DNA of 52,765 nt from contig CALXWB010000007.1 in NCBI GenBank assembly GCA_944392225.1, positions 1 to 52,765 of the forward strand. The letters run 5' to 3'. The notes under the pieces are model-generated. The model ran no database searches. It saw only the letters and a program-made list of their open reading frames with translations, and was not told the DNA's origin. The stretch is from an uncultured Alphaproteobacteria bacterium. Lineage in GTDB: Bacteria > Pseudomonadota > Alphaproteobacteria > RF32 > CAG-239. A program made the translations under genes and the position numbers. The stretch's first letter is position 1; each line of letters opens with the position of its first letter. Shown here piece after piece: positions 45,745-52,695 of the stretch.

Positions 45745-46221
45745 TTAACTTTTTTCGTCTTTTTCAAAAGCCGCCGTGAGTGTTCCGACAAAGACAAAAA
45801 ATATAATCCAAATAATGGTGCTGCGAATTGGAGCACTATCGCAACTCCAATAATATTTCAAGCGCAGGCCATAATTTTGGATATGACTTTCTTCACTCAG
45901 GCAAAACTTATTGCCCCGAAGCGCATAAAGATAATATGTCTTTTCCAGTTCAATAGGTTTATTGCTGACAATATCTTGTTTGCTGGCAATTTTGATTTTA
46001 TTACCGCGATTATCCAAGACATAATCAACAACCTTCGTATCGGGAAAGTCATTTGCCGTGCCGACAAGCTCCGTTGTCCAGCCTTTTTCCATGACTCTAA
46101 TTTGTGCCTTTGCCTCCCATTTTTTGTTTGAAAACAAATAAGGAAAGAAAAGAAAACCAAAAAACACAAGTGCAATCAAAGTCACCACCGGCGCTTTGAA
46201 GCGAGAAAAAATTTTTTTCAT
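45745..46221 (-). CDS. Membrane protein with two terminal helices, unknown
   Basis: 158 residues from MKKIFSR. One hydrophobic helix at about 12-32, a central extracytoplasmic-type region of about 95 residues (TTELVGTANDFPDTKVVDYV, two cysteines), and a second helix at about 130-150 (STIIWIIFFVFVGTLTAAFE). No family recognised. An ATG two codons earlier (46227) is equally possible; neither has a Shine-Dalgarno. Minus-strand TTGACT and a TATAGC-like box lie about 50-75 bp upstream. Confidence 0.65.
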   Translation of the reverse strand: MKKIFSRFKAPVVTLIALVFFGFLFFPYLFSNKKWEAKAQIRVMEKGWTTELVGTANDFPDTKVVDYVLDNRGNKIKIASKQDIVSNKPIELEKTYYLYALRGNKFCLSEESHIQNYGLRLKYYWSCDSAPIRSTIIWIIFFVFVGTLTAAFEKDEKS

Positions 46222-46293
46222 ATGCAAATCTAATATTTTAATTAATAATTTGTTTCTTAATCAAGAGCTATACAATTTTGTCCATTAAGTCAA

Positions 46294-46336
46294 CAAAAAA
46301 AGCATCTCACCTCATTAAAAGTGAAATGCTTTTTTG
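46294..46336 (-). terminator. Terminator after the 46357-47115 gene
   Basis: AAAAAAAGCATCTCAC...AAAAGTGAAATGCTTTTTT, 20 bp past the stop codon; its right arm GTGAAATGCTTTTTT is identical to that of the 45403-45443 hairpin. Confidence 0.8.
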
Positions 46337-46356
46337 ATAATTTCTACAGTCTTCCG

Positions 46357-47115
46357 TTATTTTCCATAATTATGTTTCAGACGATAACGGATTTTTTCTT
46401 TAATGTGTTCTTTTTTGATTTTTTCGGCCGCGGCGGCTTTTTCTTTTGCCAATCGCTGATTTACACACCAATTGTATGCGTAAATCTGCAATAGGCTTTG
46501 CATTTCAGCTGAAACAGATTTCTCACCCAATGCTTGTCTGACAATATGCAAACAATTGGAAGGCAAAGACAAATAAATATTATGTCTTTGTAAGAATTCC
46601 TTGCCGTTTTTCAAAGTCAAGTCCGGCATAAGATTAAAGCTGCCTGGCAATTCAAACCTCTTACCGGCATGGTTCAGCACCAGCTCAAAAGAGTAATGCC
46701 TCCGGATTGTCACCATTCCTTTTTTGTGCCAATCAAAAGACTCTTCCTCTTGGTGCTCAGGCACATCTACCACAACCAACTCTAAATCTTCTTTTCTAAC
46801 AGAAGACCAGTCAATTGCGGCAATTTCTGCCTTGCGTTTTTGCTCTGCTCGGATCCGCTTTTGCTCCTCTATTTCTGACAAACAAGCTTCTGCTCGAGCA
46901 TCTACAGGAACATACTCATCGGGAGCGAGCCCCCAATGTTTGATTTCTTTAAAAGGACGAGAATAAATAAATTCTCTAGCCTTTTCTATCTCCTCATCAC
47001 TCATCTGAGCAATGATTTCTTGAACTGTATTACCCTGATGTTGCTTTAACCAACGAGAAAAAACAATGTCGCGACCAAAAAATAAGGACACCTTTTCAAA
47101 AAAATTTTTTTTCAT
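46357..47115 (-). CDS. Unknown protein, 252 aa
   Basis: I do not recognise this soluble protein. Residues 1-60 are helical (VSLFFGRDIVFSRWLKQHQG), 75-95 form a charged coiled coil (SEIEEQKRIRAEQKRKAEIA), 125-190 are beta-rich (VTIRRHYSFELVLNHAGKRF, LPGSFNLMPDLTLKNGKEFL), and the end is Lys-rich helix (AKEKAAAAEKIKKEHIKEKI). The ATG context AATACAATT is the same as that of the 34744-35103 gene, with no Shine-Dalgarno. Candidate promoter TTTACA-17-TATGTT at 47151-47179. Confidence 0.7.
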   Translation of the reverse strand: MKKNFFEKVSLFFGRDIVFSRWLKQHQGNTVQEIIAQMSDEEIEKAREFIYSRPFKEIKHWGLAPDEYVPVDARAEACLSEIEEQKRIRAEQKRKAEIAAIDWSSVRKEDLELVVVDVPEHQEEESFDWHKKGMVTIRRHYSFELVLNHAGKRFELPGSFNLMPDLTLKNGKEFLQRHNIYLSLPSNCLHIVRQALGEKSVSAEMQSLLQIYAYNWCVNQRLAKEKAAAAEKIKKEHIKEKIRYRLKHNYGK

Positions 47116-47150
47116 AATTGTATTTTAATTTATAATTTATTTACAAACAA

Positions 47151-47179
47151 AACATACCACAAATTTCACCTTCTGTAAA
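47151..47179 (-). promoter_or_regulatory. Candidate promoter of the 46357-47115 gene
   Basis: Minus strand: TTTACA (47174-47179), 17-nt spacer, TATGTT (47151-47156), about 36 bp before the ATG. Confidence 0.45.
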
Positions 47180-47193
47180 TAGACAAAATTTCA

Positions 47194-47223
47194 AAAAAAG
47201 CCGCCCGAAACAAGAGCGGCTTA
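47194..47223 (-). terminator. Terminator of the NAD operon
   Basis: AAAAAAAGCCGC-CCGAAACAAGA-GCGGCTT, directly after the nadE stop; the A run becomes the U run of the minus-strand transcript. Confidence 0.7.
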
Positions 47224-47241
47224 AAATTTGAGATAATAAAA

Positions 47242-48021
47242 TCAGATTTTCAAAATCTCGGGCATTTGCTTGCGCTTAAACGCCATTTTATGATATTGCT
47301 TAATCACCCAAGAAATAGTTTTTTCATCATATCCCAGCGCCGCAATCTCAGCCTCATTTTGATGTTCATCAAGATACTGATGCAAAATGCCATCCAAAAC
47401 AGGATAAGGCGGCAAAGAATCTTCGTCTTTCTGCCCGTCGCTGAGTTCGGCCGAAGGTGCGCGGTTAATCACTTCTTCGGGGATAACATAACCTTGCTGA
47501 TTGCGCCAGCGCGCTATATCAAAAATCGTGGTTTTATACAAATCACCAATCGGCAACAAACCGCCACAAGTGTCGCCATAAAGCGTGCAGTAGCCCATCG
47601 CCGCTTCCGACTTATTGCCGCAAGACAAAACCAACGCCCCGTTCTGGTTAGAATAAGCCATCAAAATTTTGCCGCGTTCGCGTGCTTGCAAGTTTTCCAT
47701 TACCAAGTTTTTCGGCTCTTGACCAAAAGCTTGGGTCAAAAATTGCTTTTGCGCTGCGATAATCGGTTCAATATCCAAAATCTGATAAGCAAAGCCGTTC
47801 AAATCCGCCAGTTTTTGTGCAATTTGCAAACTTAAATCCGAAGTGTGTTTGGTTTTCATCATCAAACAAGATACATTTTCTTTGCCCAAAGCATCGCAAG
47901 CCAGCACCGAAACCAAAGCGGAATCCATACCGCCAGACAAGCCCAAAATCACTTTTTTGAAACCGTAACGCTGACAATAGTCTTGCAAACCGTTTTTCAA
48001 TTTGTTCCAAATTTTTTCCAT
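47242..48021 (-). CDS. nadE: NAD+ synthetase, ammonia-type length
   Basis: NadE amidates nicotinate adenine dinucleotide to NAD. The PP-loop is KVILGLSGGMDSALVSVLA (about residues 23-41); NLQARERGKILMAYSNQNGA, SCGNKSEAAMGYCTLYGDTC and GGLLPIGDLYKT follow. 259 residues and no glutaminase domain, although the core motifs (NLQAR, LYGDTCGG) resemble the synthetase half of the glutamine-dependent enzymes. It therefore should use free ammonia or a separate amidotransferase. AGGAG precedes the ATG. Last gene of nadM-pncA-pncB-nadE, 4 bp after pncB. Confidence 0.92.
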   Translation of the reverse strand: MEKIWNKLKNGLQDYCQRYGFKKVILGLSGGMDSALVSVLACDALGKENVSCLMMKTKHTSDLSLQIAQKLADLNGFAYQILDIEPIIAAQKQFLTQAFGQEPKNLVMENLQARERGKILMAYSNQNGALVLSCGNKSEAAMGYCTLYGDTCGGLLPIGDLYKTTIFDIARWRNQQGYVIPEEVINRAPSAELSDGQKDEDSLPPYPVLDGILHQYLDEHQNEAEIAALGYDEKTISWVIKQYHKMAFKRKQMPEILKI

Positions 48022-48025
48022 AGTC

Positions 48026-49504
48026 TTATCTCCTGAATTGATTTTGATAATGTTGAATCATGGCCTGTTGTTTTTGATAAAGCGGTGCATTCATGCCCAC
48101 ACCGTAGCAATGCGGATTATGCAACCGTTTATATTCTTCCGGCAAAGCCTGCAAATTGCGCATTGTGGCTTGCTGGATTTCGTAAAGAGAGCGATTTTTG
48201 TGCTTTTCATTGACCTTACCTTTTTGCACCACATCTTGCAACAACAATTGCGCTTGCGTTCCGGCTGCAAAATACCGCGGTGCTTGGGTTTTATCTTGCA
48301 AATGATAAGATACCAAAGGCTTTATCAAAACCCCGTTTTGTAAATAATCCGCATCTTGCGAAACAACCACGTCTCCGTTATATTTTCCGTCTTGTAATAA
48401 GCGAATGACATTGGTTTTTCCGGGGATGGTGGTTTTATCGCCGGCCACCTTGATTTTATCTTCGCCCTCATAATTTTTGGTTTTATAGACGCAACCCAGC
48501 GCCGGCATATCATCGGCACGCACCAACTTGGTGCCGAGCGCAAAGCTGTCAATCGGCGCTTTTTGCACTTTGATTAAATCTTCGATAATATATTCATCCA
48601 AATCATTTGAGGTAATAATTTTTGTCTGCTTCATACCGGCATCATCCAAAAGTTTGCGCGCTTGCTTGCTCCAATAAGCCAAATCGCCGGAATCAAGACG
48701 AATACCCTTGAGCGGAATTTTGGTTTCCTCACTTGCTTTAATCGCGTTCAAAATGCCTTGTCTGGTTTCATAAGTATCGGGGAGCAAAATGCCGTCATAA
48801 GGATAGGTCTGCAAATAGGCTTTGAAAGCATCAACCTCATTTTCAAAAGACATAATCCAAGAATGTGCCATCGTGCCGACCGGCGGAATATGATAAGTCC
48901 GCGCCGCCGCCACGTTGGAAGTTGCCACACATCCGCCGATAAAGGCCGCACGCGTCGGCGAAAAACCGCCCTGCTCCATCGCTCGACGCAAACCAAACTC
49001 CATCACCGGCCTTTGGATACCGTCGGATTGCGCTGCATAGACCGCGCGTGCCGCTTTGGTTGCGACCGTGTTTTGTGAGTTAAGAATATTCAATAACGCC
49101 GCTTCCACCAATTCCACCTGCCAGTTTGGTCCGCTGATGCTGTAAAGCGGCTCTCCGGCAAAAACGAGTTCTCCTTCCGGCACGGCTTTCACATCAACTT
49201 GCAACTTTTGGCTTCTGAGTGCAGTTAAAAAATCTTGAGAAAAAAGCGGCTCGCCGTTACTGTTTTTTTGCGCGGCTAAATAGGCAATATCTTTGTCCGT
49301 CACCTGCCAATTTTCCACCCATTCGAGAAATTCGCCCAGCCCGGCCGAAACGATATAGCCGCAATCTTTGGGCATTTTTCTAAAAAAAGCCTCCGAGGTT
49401 TTATGCTCGTTTTGCTTGCCGGCAGCAAACCAACCGCCGCTCATGGTCAAATGATAAAAATCGCACCACAACAAACTGCCTTCATTAATCAAATTTTGTC
49501 TCAT
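48026..49504 (-). CDS. pncB: Nicotinate phosphoribosyltransferase
   Basis: PncB makes nicotinate mononucleotide from nicotinate and PRPP with ATP. LLWCDFYHLTMSGGWFAAGK at the N terminus, FGLRRAMEQGGFSPTRAAFI and VGTMAHSWIMSFENEVDAFK (with the phosphorylated-histidine region) and LLPDTYETRQGILNAIKA are characteristic, as is GIRLDSGDLAYWSKQARKLL. 492 residues from MRQNL, whose ATG is one base after the pncA stop and preceded by AAGGGAG. The upstream extension runs into pncA and is rejected. Confidence 0.95.
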   Translation of the reverse strand: MRQNLINEGSLLWCDFYHLTMSGGWFAAGKQNEHKTSEAFFRKMPKDCGYIVSAGLGEFLEWVENWQVTDKDIAYLAAQKNSNGEPLFSQDFLTALRSQKLQVDVKAVPEGELVFAGEPLYSISGPNWQVELVEAALLNILNSQNTVATKAARAVYAAQSDGIQRPVMEFGLRRAMEQGGFSPTRAAFIGGCVATSNVAAARTYHIPPVGTMAHSWIMSFENEVDAFKAYLQTYPYDGILLPDTYETRQGILNAIKASEETKIPLKGIRLDSGDLAYWSKQARKLLDDAGMKQTKIITSNDLDEYIIEDLIKVQKAPIDSFALGTKLVRADDMPALGCVYKTKNYEGEDKIKVAGDKTTIPGKTNVIRLLQDGKYNGDVVVSQDADYLQNGVLIKPLVSYHLQDKTQAPRYFAAGTQAQLLLQDVVQKGKVNEKHKNRSLYEIQQATMRNLQALPEEYKRLHNPHCYGVGMNAPLYQKQQAMIQHYQNQFRR

Positions 49505-49505
49505 C

Positions 49506-50129
49506 TTAAATCTCCCTTGCCCCTTTAACCAAATTGAACTGACATTTTTTCTCATTCAAAGCCATGCGAAAAAACTGCTTTGAAGTCATCATTTTAAGAC
49601 TTCCTTTTTCCACTGCTTTTTGATAAGCCTGTTGTTGGATGATTTCCGGCATTTGTTGGTTCGCTCCCAAGCACAAATCTTCTAAGATTGTGACCTTGGC
49701 ACCGCGGCTCAAAAATCCGTTCATTGCTTGTTTCACGCAAATATCGGAAAGCACGCCGCAAAGATAAACTTCTTTGCCCCTCCAGTCTTGCTGTAAAACG
49801 GCATAAGTCTTTTCTTCATTCCACAAATTGGTGGTCGATTTATAGAGGTTTATAACCGGGATATTGTCCTTAAATTCGGCAGCCTTTTGCCAACCCCAAG
49901 TACCGTAAATGGTATGCGGCGGAAAAGATTGTGCTTCTTTGGTTTCTGGATATGTCTCGGCAAAATGCGTGTCCGCCGCATCAATAATCTGCGTGAACAT
50001 TCCTTTTTGCAGAGATTGGTTAAATTGTTGATGTCTTTCAATCAACTCAGGATTATTAAGAGTGAGGTTACCGTTTTCGGCAACAAAATCGTTCTGAAAA
50101 TCTATACGAACTAAAGTGCACTCGTTCAT
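49506..50129 (-). CDS. pncA: Nicotinamidase (isochorismatase-like cysteine hydrolase)
   Basis: PncA hydrolyses nicotinamide to nicotinate. The catalytic triad is recognisable: D10 (VRIDFQNDF), K97 (NLYKSTT) and C131 (GVLSDICVKQAM); metal ligands D53 and H55 lie in DAADTHF, with H72 in FPPHTIYGTWG. 207 residues is usual. AAGGAG sits eight bases before the ATG. The operon partners pncB and nadE support this substrate over other isochorismatase-fold activities. Confidence 0.9.
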   Translation of the reverse strand: MNECTLVRIDFQNDFVAENGNLTLNNPELIERHQQFNQSLQKGMFTQIIDAADTHFAETYPETKEAQSFPPHTIYGTWGWQKAAEFKDNIPVINLYKSTTNLWNEEKTYAVLQQDWRGKEVYLCGVLSDICVKQAMNGFLSRGAKVTILEDLCLGANQQMPEIIQQQAYQKAVEKGSLKMMTSKQFFRMALNEKKCQFNLVKGAREI

Positions 50130-50164
50130 TTATTATACTCCTTAGGCTTATCAGGTTAATCAAG

Positions 50165-50203
50165 CGACCTCTCTTCCATAAGCCCTGCGGAAGACCAAGG
50201 TCG
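50165..50203. repeat. Hairpin repeat, loop family CATAAGCCCT (copy 1)
   Basis: CGACCT-CTCTTCC-ATAAGCCCTGC-GGAAGACCA-AGGTCG: a two-part stem in the 87-bp nadM-pncA gap. The inner stem TTCC/GGAA becomes GTCC/GGAC in copy 2 (50979-51012) with the loop kept. Confidence 0.6.
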
Positions 50204-50216
50204 ATAAATAAAAATT

Positions 50217-50759
50217 TTAGAGAATAGCTTTTCTTTTGTAGAAATGATCTTCAATCAGCTGATAGTTTTCCGGGTGAATAAAGTTTTTCCAGCGTTTGTC
50301 GCCAAACTTAATCATATCGCGCACCATCGTGCCGGTCACAAACGGAAAATCTTCCGACGTGCGGTCAACATATTCAATATTTTTAAAAGCTTCTTTGAAC
50401 CAATGCGCATCATAAGAACTACCGGCATAGTAGACATCGGGACGTCCGAGTTGCGGCAGGCTTTCGTGCATAAAGTCCAAAACATATTCCGCCCATTCCG
50501 CCGGATTGTTGATGTCAAACAAACCGATGATTTTCAAACGCGGATAATCGGGTGAATTGCGATAGACATTTTGAATCATCTTTTTGCGCGTGGTATAGTT
50601 AAGAGGGTTGCGCTCGGTGCCTTGTTCTTGGATAGACCCCAAGATGATGGTGACCTGCGCACAATCTTTAAGCATACGGTCAATCAAACGGGCATGCCCA
50701 ATATGGAAAGGCTGCGCGCGCATAATGCTCAAACCATGTTGATATTTATATTCAGACAT
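50217..50759 (-). CDS. nadM: NadM-type nicotinamide/nicotinate mononucleotide adenylyltransferase
   Basis: A nucleotidyltransferase with the class motif PFHIGHARLI (about residues 17-26), GSIQEQGTERNPLNYTTRKK, and the C-terminal VTGTMVRDMIKFGDKRW in place of the usual SGTxVR. This fits the NadM family (archaeal and NadM-Nudix-type) better than bacterial NadD. 180 residues, no Nudix domain. AAGGAG seven bases before the ATG. As first gene of the NAD operon it should adenylylate NaMN (or NMN) for NadE. Confidence 0.85.
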   Translation of the reverse strand: MSEYKYQHGLSIMRAQPFHIGHARLIDRMLKDCAQVTIILGSIQEQGTERNPLNYTTRKKMIQNVYRNSPDYPRLKIIGLFDINNPAEWAEYVLDFMHESLPQLGRPDVYYAGSSYDAHWFKEAFKNIEYVDRTSEDFPFVTGTMVRDMIKFGDKRWKNFIHPENYQLIEDHFYKRKAIL

Positions 50760-50820
50760 AAAAAAACTCCTTATTTCAAGGAGCCGACATCAGAAAGATT
50801 TTTATTTCATTTTAGAAACT

Positions 50821-50949
50821 GATAAATTTAGATAGCGTGTGCAAATAAAGTGATTTCTAGTGGCGAGAAAAATTTTAGTGTACAAACCAGTACATGAATT
50901 TTTCGAGACCGCGTAAAATTGCTTTAGTTGCCAGCTAGATGAATTTATC
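50821..50949. repeat. Long palindrome C (about 60 nt per arm)
   Basis: Left arm 50821-50883 (GATAAATTTAGATAGC ... TTAGTGTAC), loop AAACCA, right arm 50890-50949 (GTACATGAATTTTTC ... GAATTTATC). The arms are complementary along their length with scattered mismatches and short bulges. The tip TAGTGTAC-loop-GTACATGAA is the family hallmark. Confidence 0.75.
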
Positions 50950-50978
50950 CATCTTCGAACTCGGCTCAAGTTACTTTA

Positions 50979-51012
50979 GCGCCCCTCGTCCATAAGCCCT
51001 TCGGACGACCGG
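50979..51012. repeat. Hairpin repeat, loop family CATAAGCCCT (copy 2)
   Basis: GCCCCTCGTCC-ATAAGCCCTTC-GGACGACCGG. The same loop as copy 1 at 50165-50203 with compensated stem changes (T:A to G:C). Confidence 0.6.
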
Positions 51013-51052
51013 AACAATTATTATCATAAAGATAAAAAATAAAATTGCAACA

Positions 51053-51088
51053 AAAAAAGAGCTTGGAAAATATCCAAACTCTTTTTTT
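51053..51088 (-). terminator. Terminator after the paralogous pair
   Basis: AAAAAAGAGCTTGGA-AAATA-TCCAAACTCTTTTTTT, 9 bp after the stop codon of the 51097-51600 gene. Confidence 0.85.
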
Positions 51089-51096
51089 ATTTCTTT

Positions 51097-51600
51097 TCAA
51101 AGAAGCTTACGATGGCGATCGTAAAGCTCTTTCAGTTTTGCCATGACAATCGGCAAAGCCAGGGATTTAAACTCTTCGGCTGTGCCCAACTTGTCTTGAA
51201 AGAGATAGCGCCATTGCAAAAAGTTGAGCCAAAGGGTTTTCCCTTCAAAGTCTTTGACAATGCCGCGTGCATTCCAAAACATCAGGGAAAAAACTCTTTT
51301 TTGCGCCACAATTTTCTTGGCAAGGCGATACTTTTGCAAATCTTCCATCAGAGTCACGCCAAAATCAGACGCTACAGTTTGTTTCAGTGCTGATTGCAAT
51401 TGTTCTTGAGCCAGATTAAAGGCTTCTTCATAAACCAACGGCACTTCAAAAAGTGTATCACTCTGACTTTTTGTCACAGTGAGAAGAACCACGTCGTCAT
51501 AATTTTTGGCATAATAAAGTTCTGCCACTTTAGCCAAAGCTTTTTGATAATCGGCCAAAGTCATCTCAGGCTTGGAGATGAGATTAAGAAATCTTTTCAT
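51097..51600 (-). CDS. Unknown protein, paralogue of the upstream gene (167 aa)
   Basis: A soluble helical protein. Its C-terminal 50 residues (LWLNFLQWRYLFQDKLGTAE, EFKSLALPIVMAKLKEL) clearly match those of the upstream gene (YLEYLQWRYIYKDRYGTAED). No known family is recognised. Starts in an ATGA overlap (51597-51600) with the upstream gene, so the two are translationally coupled, as expected for subunits of one complex or a recent tandem duplication that has diverged strongly at the N terminus. Confidence 0.75.
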   Translation of the reverse strand: MKRFLNLISKPEMTLADYQKALAKVAELYYAKNYDDVVLLTVTKSQSDTLFEVPLVYEEAFNLAQEQLQSALKQTVASDFGVTLMEDLQKYRLAKKIVAQKRVFSLMFWNARGIVKDFEGKTLWLNFLQWRYLFQDKLGTAEEFKSLALPIVMAKLKELYDRHRKLL

Positions 51601-52109
51601 TGTTCCAAAAGTTCAATGTATTTCTGATTAATTTGCTCAATTCTCTCTGCCATAGTCGGGAAAAAAGCTTGTTTGAAGTCTTCCGCTGTGCCATATCTAT
51701 CTTTATAAATATAGCGCCACTGCAAATACTCCAAATAACTGAACTTTTCTTCCAGCTGATCAACCCAAATCCAAGATTTCCAATACGATCTGGACCAAAT
51801 TTTACCATGATGCAAGAAACCTTGAAGAGATTTATATTTCTTCAACGCAGCTTCCATCCCATTACCCAGCTCTTCTGTCAAAGGGTGATCAAACCGAAAT
51901 TCCAAGATGTCTTTAATTTGTCTTAAAGAATTCAAGCGCAAGGTTTGGACGTTAGCTGTGATATCATCCAAACGAACATATGCTCCGGAAAGGATATATC
52001 CGCATTGAAGATCATAAAAATTTTCTGCCGCAACGACGGCCATTTCCTGATACCACTCCAGAGGCATTTTTTGCTCTGAAAGTTGGTCTACAAACTCATT
52101 AAACTTCAT
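51597..52109 (-). CDS. Unknown protein, paralogue of the downstream gene (170 aa)
   Basis: From MKFNEFVDQL the protein has 170 residues, soluble and helical, with aromatic-rich C terminus (SRSYWKSWIWVDQLEEKFSY, LQWRYIYKDRYGTAEDFKQA). The shared motif LQWRY-x2-x-D-x2-GTAE-x-FK defines a small family with the following gene. The ATG follows TTAAAGAAATT with no clear ribosome-binding site; a strong promoter candidate TTGACA-16-TATGTT is at 52152-52179. An in-frame extension to 52163 crosses that promoter and is rejected. Confidence 0.72.
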   Translation of the reverse strand: MKFNEFVDQLSEQKMPLEWYQEMAVVAAENFYDLQCGYILSGAYVRLDDITANVQTLRLNSLRQIKDILEFRFDHPLTEELGNGMEAALKKYKSLQGFLHHGKIWSRSYWKSWIWVDQLEEKFSYLEYLQWRYIYKDRYGTAEDFKQAFFPTMAERIEQINQKYIELLEQ

Positions 52110-52151
52110 AATTTCTTTAATTTTAAGATTAATAATTATTTTATGAATCAT

Positions 52152-52179
52152 AACATATTGCACTAGACAAATTTGTCAA
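52152..52179 (-). promoter_or_regulatory. Promoter of the paralogous pair
   Basis: Minus strand: consensus -35 TTGACA (52174-52179), 16-nt spacer, TATGTT (52152-52157), about 43 bp before the ATG. Confidence 0.6.
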
Positions 52180-52232
52180 CAAAAACTTTTTACACCTCAA
52201 ACACCAACATTGATGATATGGCTTCCAATGAG

Positions 52233-52253
52233 ATTCCGAAACAAGCTCGGAAT
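52233..52253. repeat. Small dispersed palindrome
   Basis: ATTCCGA-AACAAGC-TCGGAAT, followed by GACC. This type of sequence is widespread between genes in many bacteria and translates as EIPKQ-RND when misread as coding. Confidence 0.6.
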
Positions 52254-52356
52254 GACCTAGACGCCTTCCCTTTTCTACGAGGCACTTATAGAAACTCGAT
52301 AATTGAGATGAGTAGAAGCAAAAATAGAAAAGCCGAAAATCCTAGTAACCGCTAAG

Positions 52357-52384
52357 TAAAAATGCCTTTAATATGGCATTTTTA
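52357..52384. terminator. Terminator-like hairpin
   Basis: TAAAAATGCC-TTTAATA-TGGCATTTTTA. No gene ends here within the window on the plus strand, so it may end a short RNA or be part of the repeat block. Confidence 0.5.
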
Positions 52385-52389
52385 TCTGC

Positions 52390-52520
52390 AAGGTCTTTGG
52401 AACATCTTGTTGAGCTAGGTGATGATAATCGCCGCAGCGAAACTAGATGCCTAAGCAAAGAAGTACATGAATTTCGACCGTTCTGTAGTTTTTACGCTCA
52501 TCATCATCTCTACGAACTTT
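52390..52520. repeat. Degenerate long palindrome D
   Basis: The right arm from GTACATGAATTTCGACCG (52463-52480) onward is intact; the left arm matches only in blocks (GTGATGATAATCG, GAAACTAGATG). 35 nt of the right arm (52459-52493) are identical to those of palindrome F at 52730-52764. Confidence 0.45.
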
Positions 52521-52534
52521 CCACGAAGCACTTT

Positions 52535-52664
52535 TTTAGAACGCAGAGAATAGTTCAGATAGAGTGAAAATAAGAAAGGGAAAAATCCTAATGTAGTTAA
52601 GCCTACATGAATTTTTCCCTTTTCGAAATTTTCGCTCTAGGTGAGCTGTTATATGCCTTCTAAA
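52535..52664. repeat. Long palindrome E (62 nt per arm)
   Basis: Left arm 52535-52596, loop TTAAGC, right arm 52603-52664. The arms are nearly equal in length and pair along most positions; the central GGGAAAAAT / ATTTTTCCC and outer TTTAGAA / TTCTAAA are perfect. Tip: CTAATGTAG-loop-CTACATGAA, a variant with G:C closing. Confidence 0.75.
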
Positions 52665-52695
52665 TCATAAAAGCTCAAGATTTGCGGCTTATAGC

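Larger units (their letters stand above)
50760..51096. repeat. Repeat-filled gap upstream of nadM
   Basis: 337 bp without a gene: nadM leader, long palindrome C (50821-50949), hairpin copy 2 of the CATAAGCCCT family (50979-51012), and the terminator of the paralogous pair (51053-51088). Confidence 0.6.

Noticed and set aside
52173-52355. Plus-strand reading frame of 60 codons containing NEIPKQARND
   Set aside because: This phrase is the translation of the small palindrome at 52233-52253; no ribosome-binding site and the frame overlaps a promoter on the other strand.
52373-52567. Plus-strand reading frame in the terminal repeat block
   Set aside because: It runs through palindrome D and contains no recognisable protein features.
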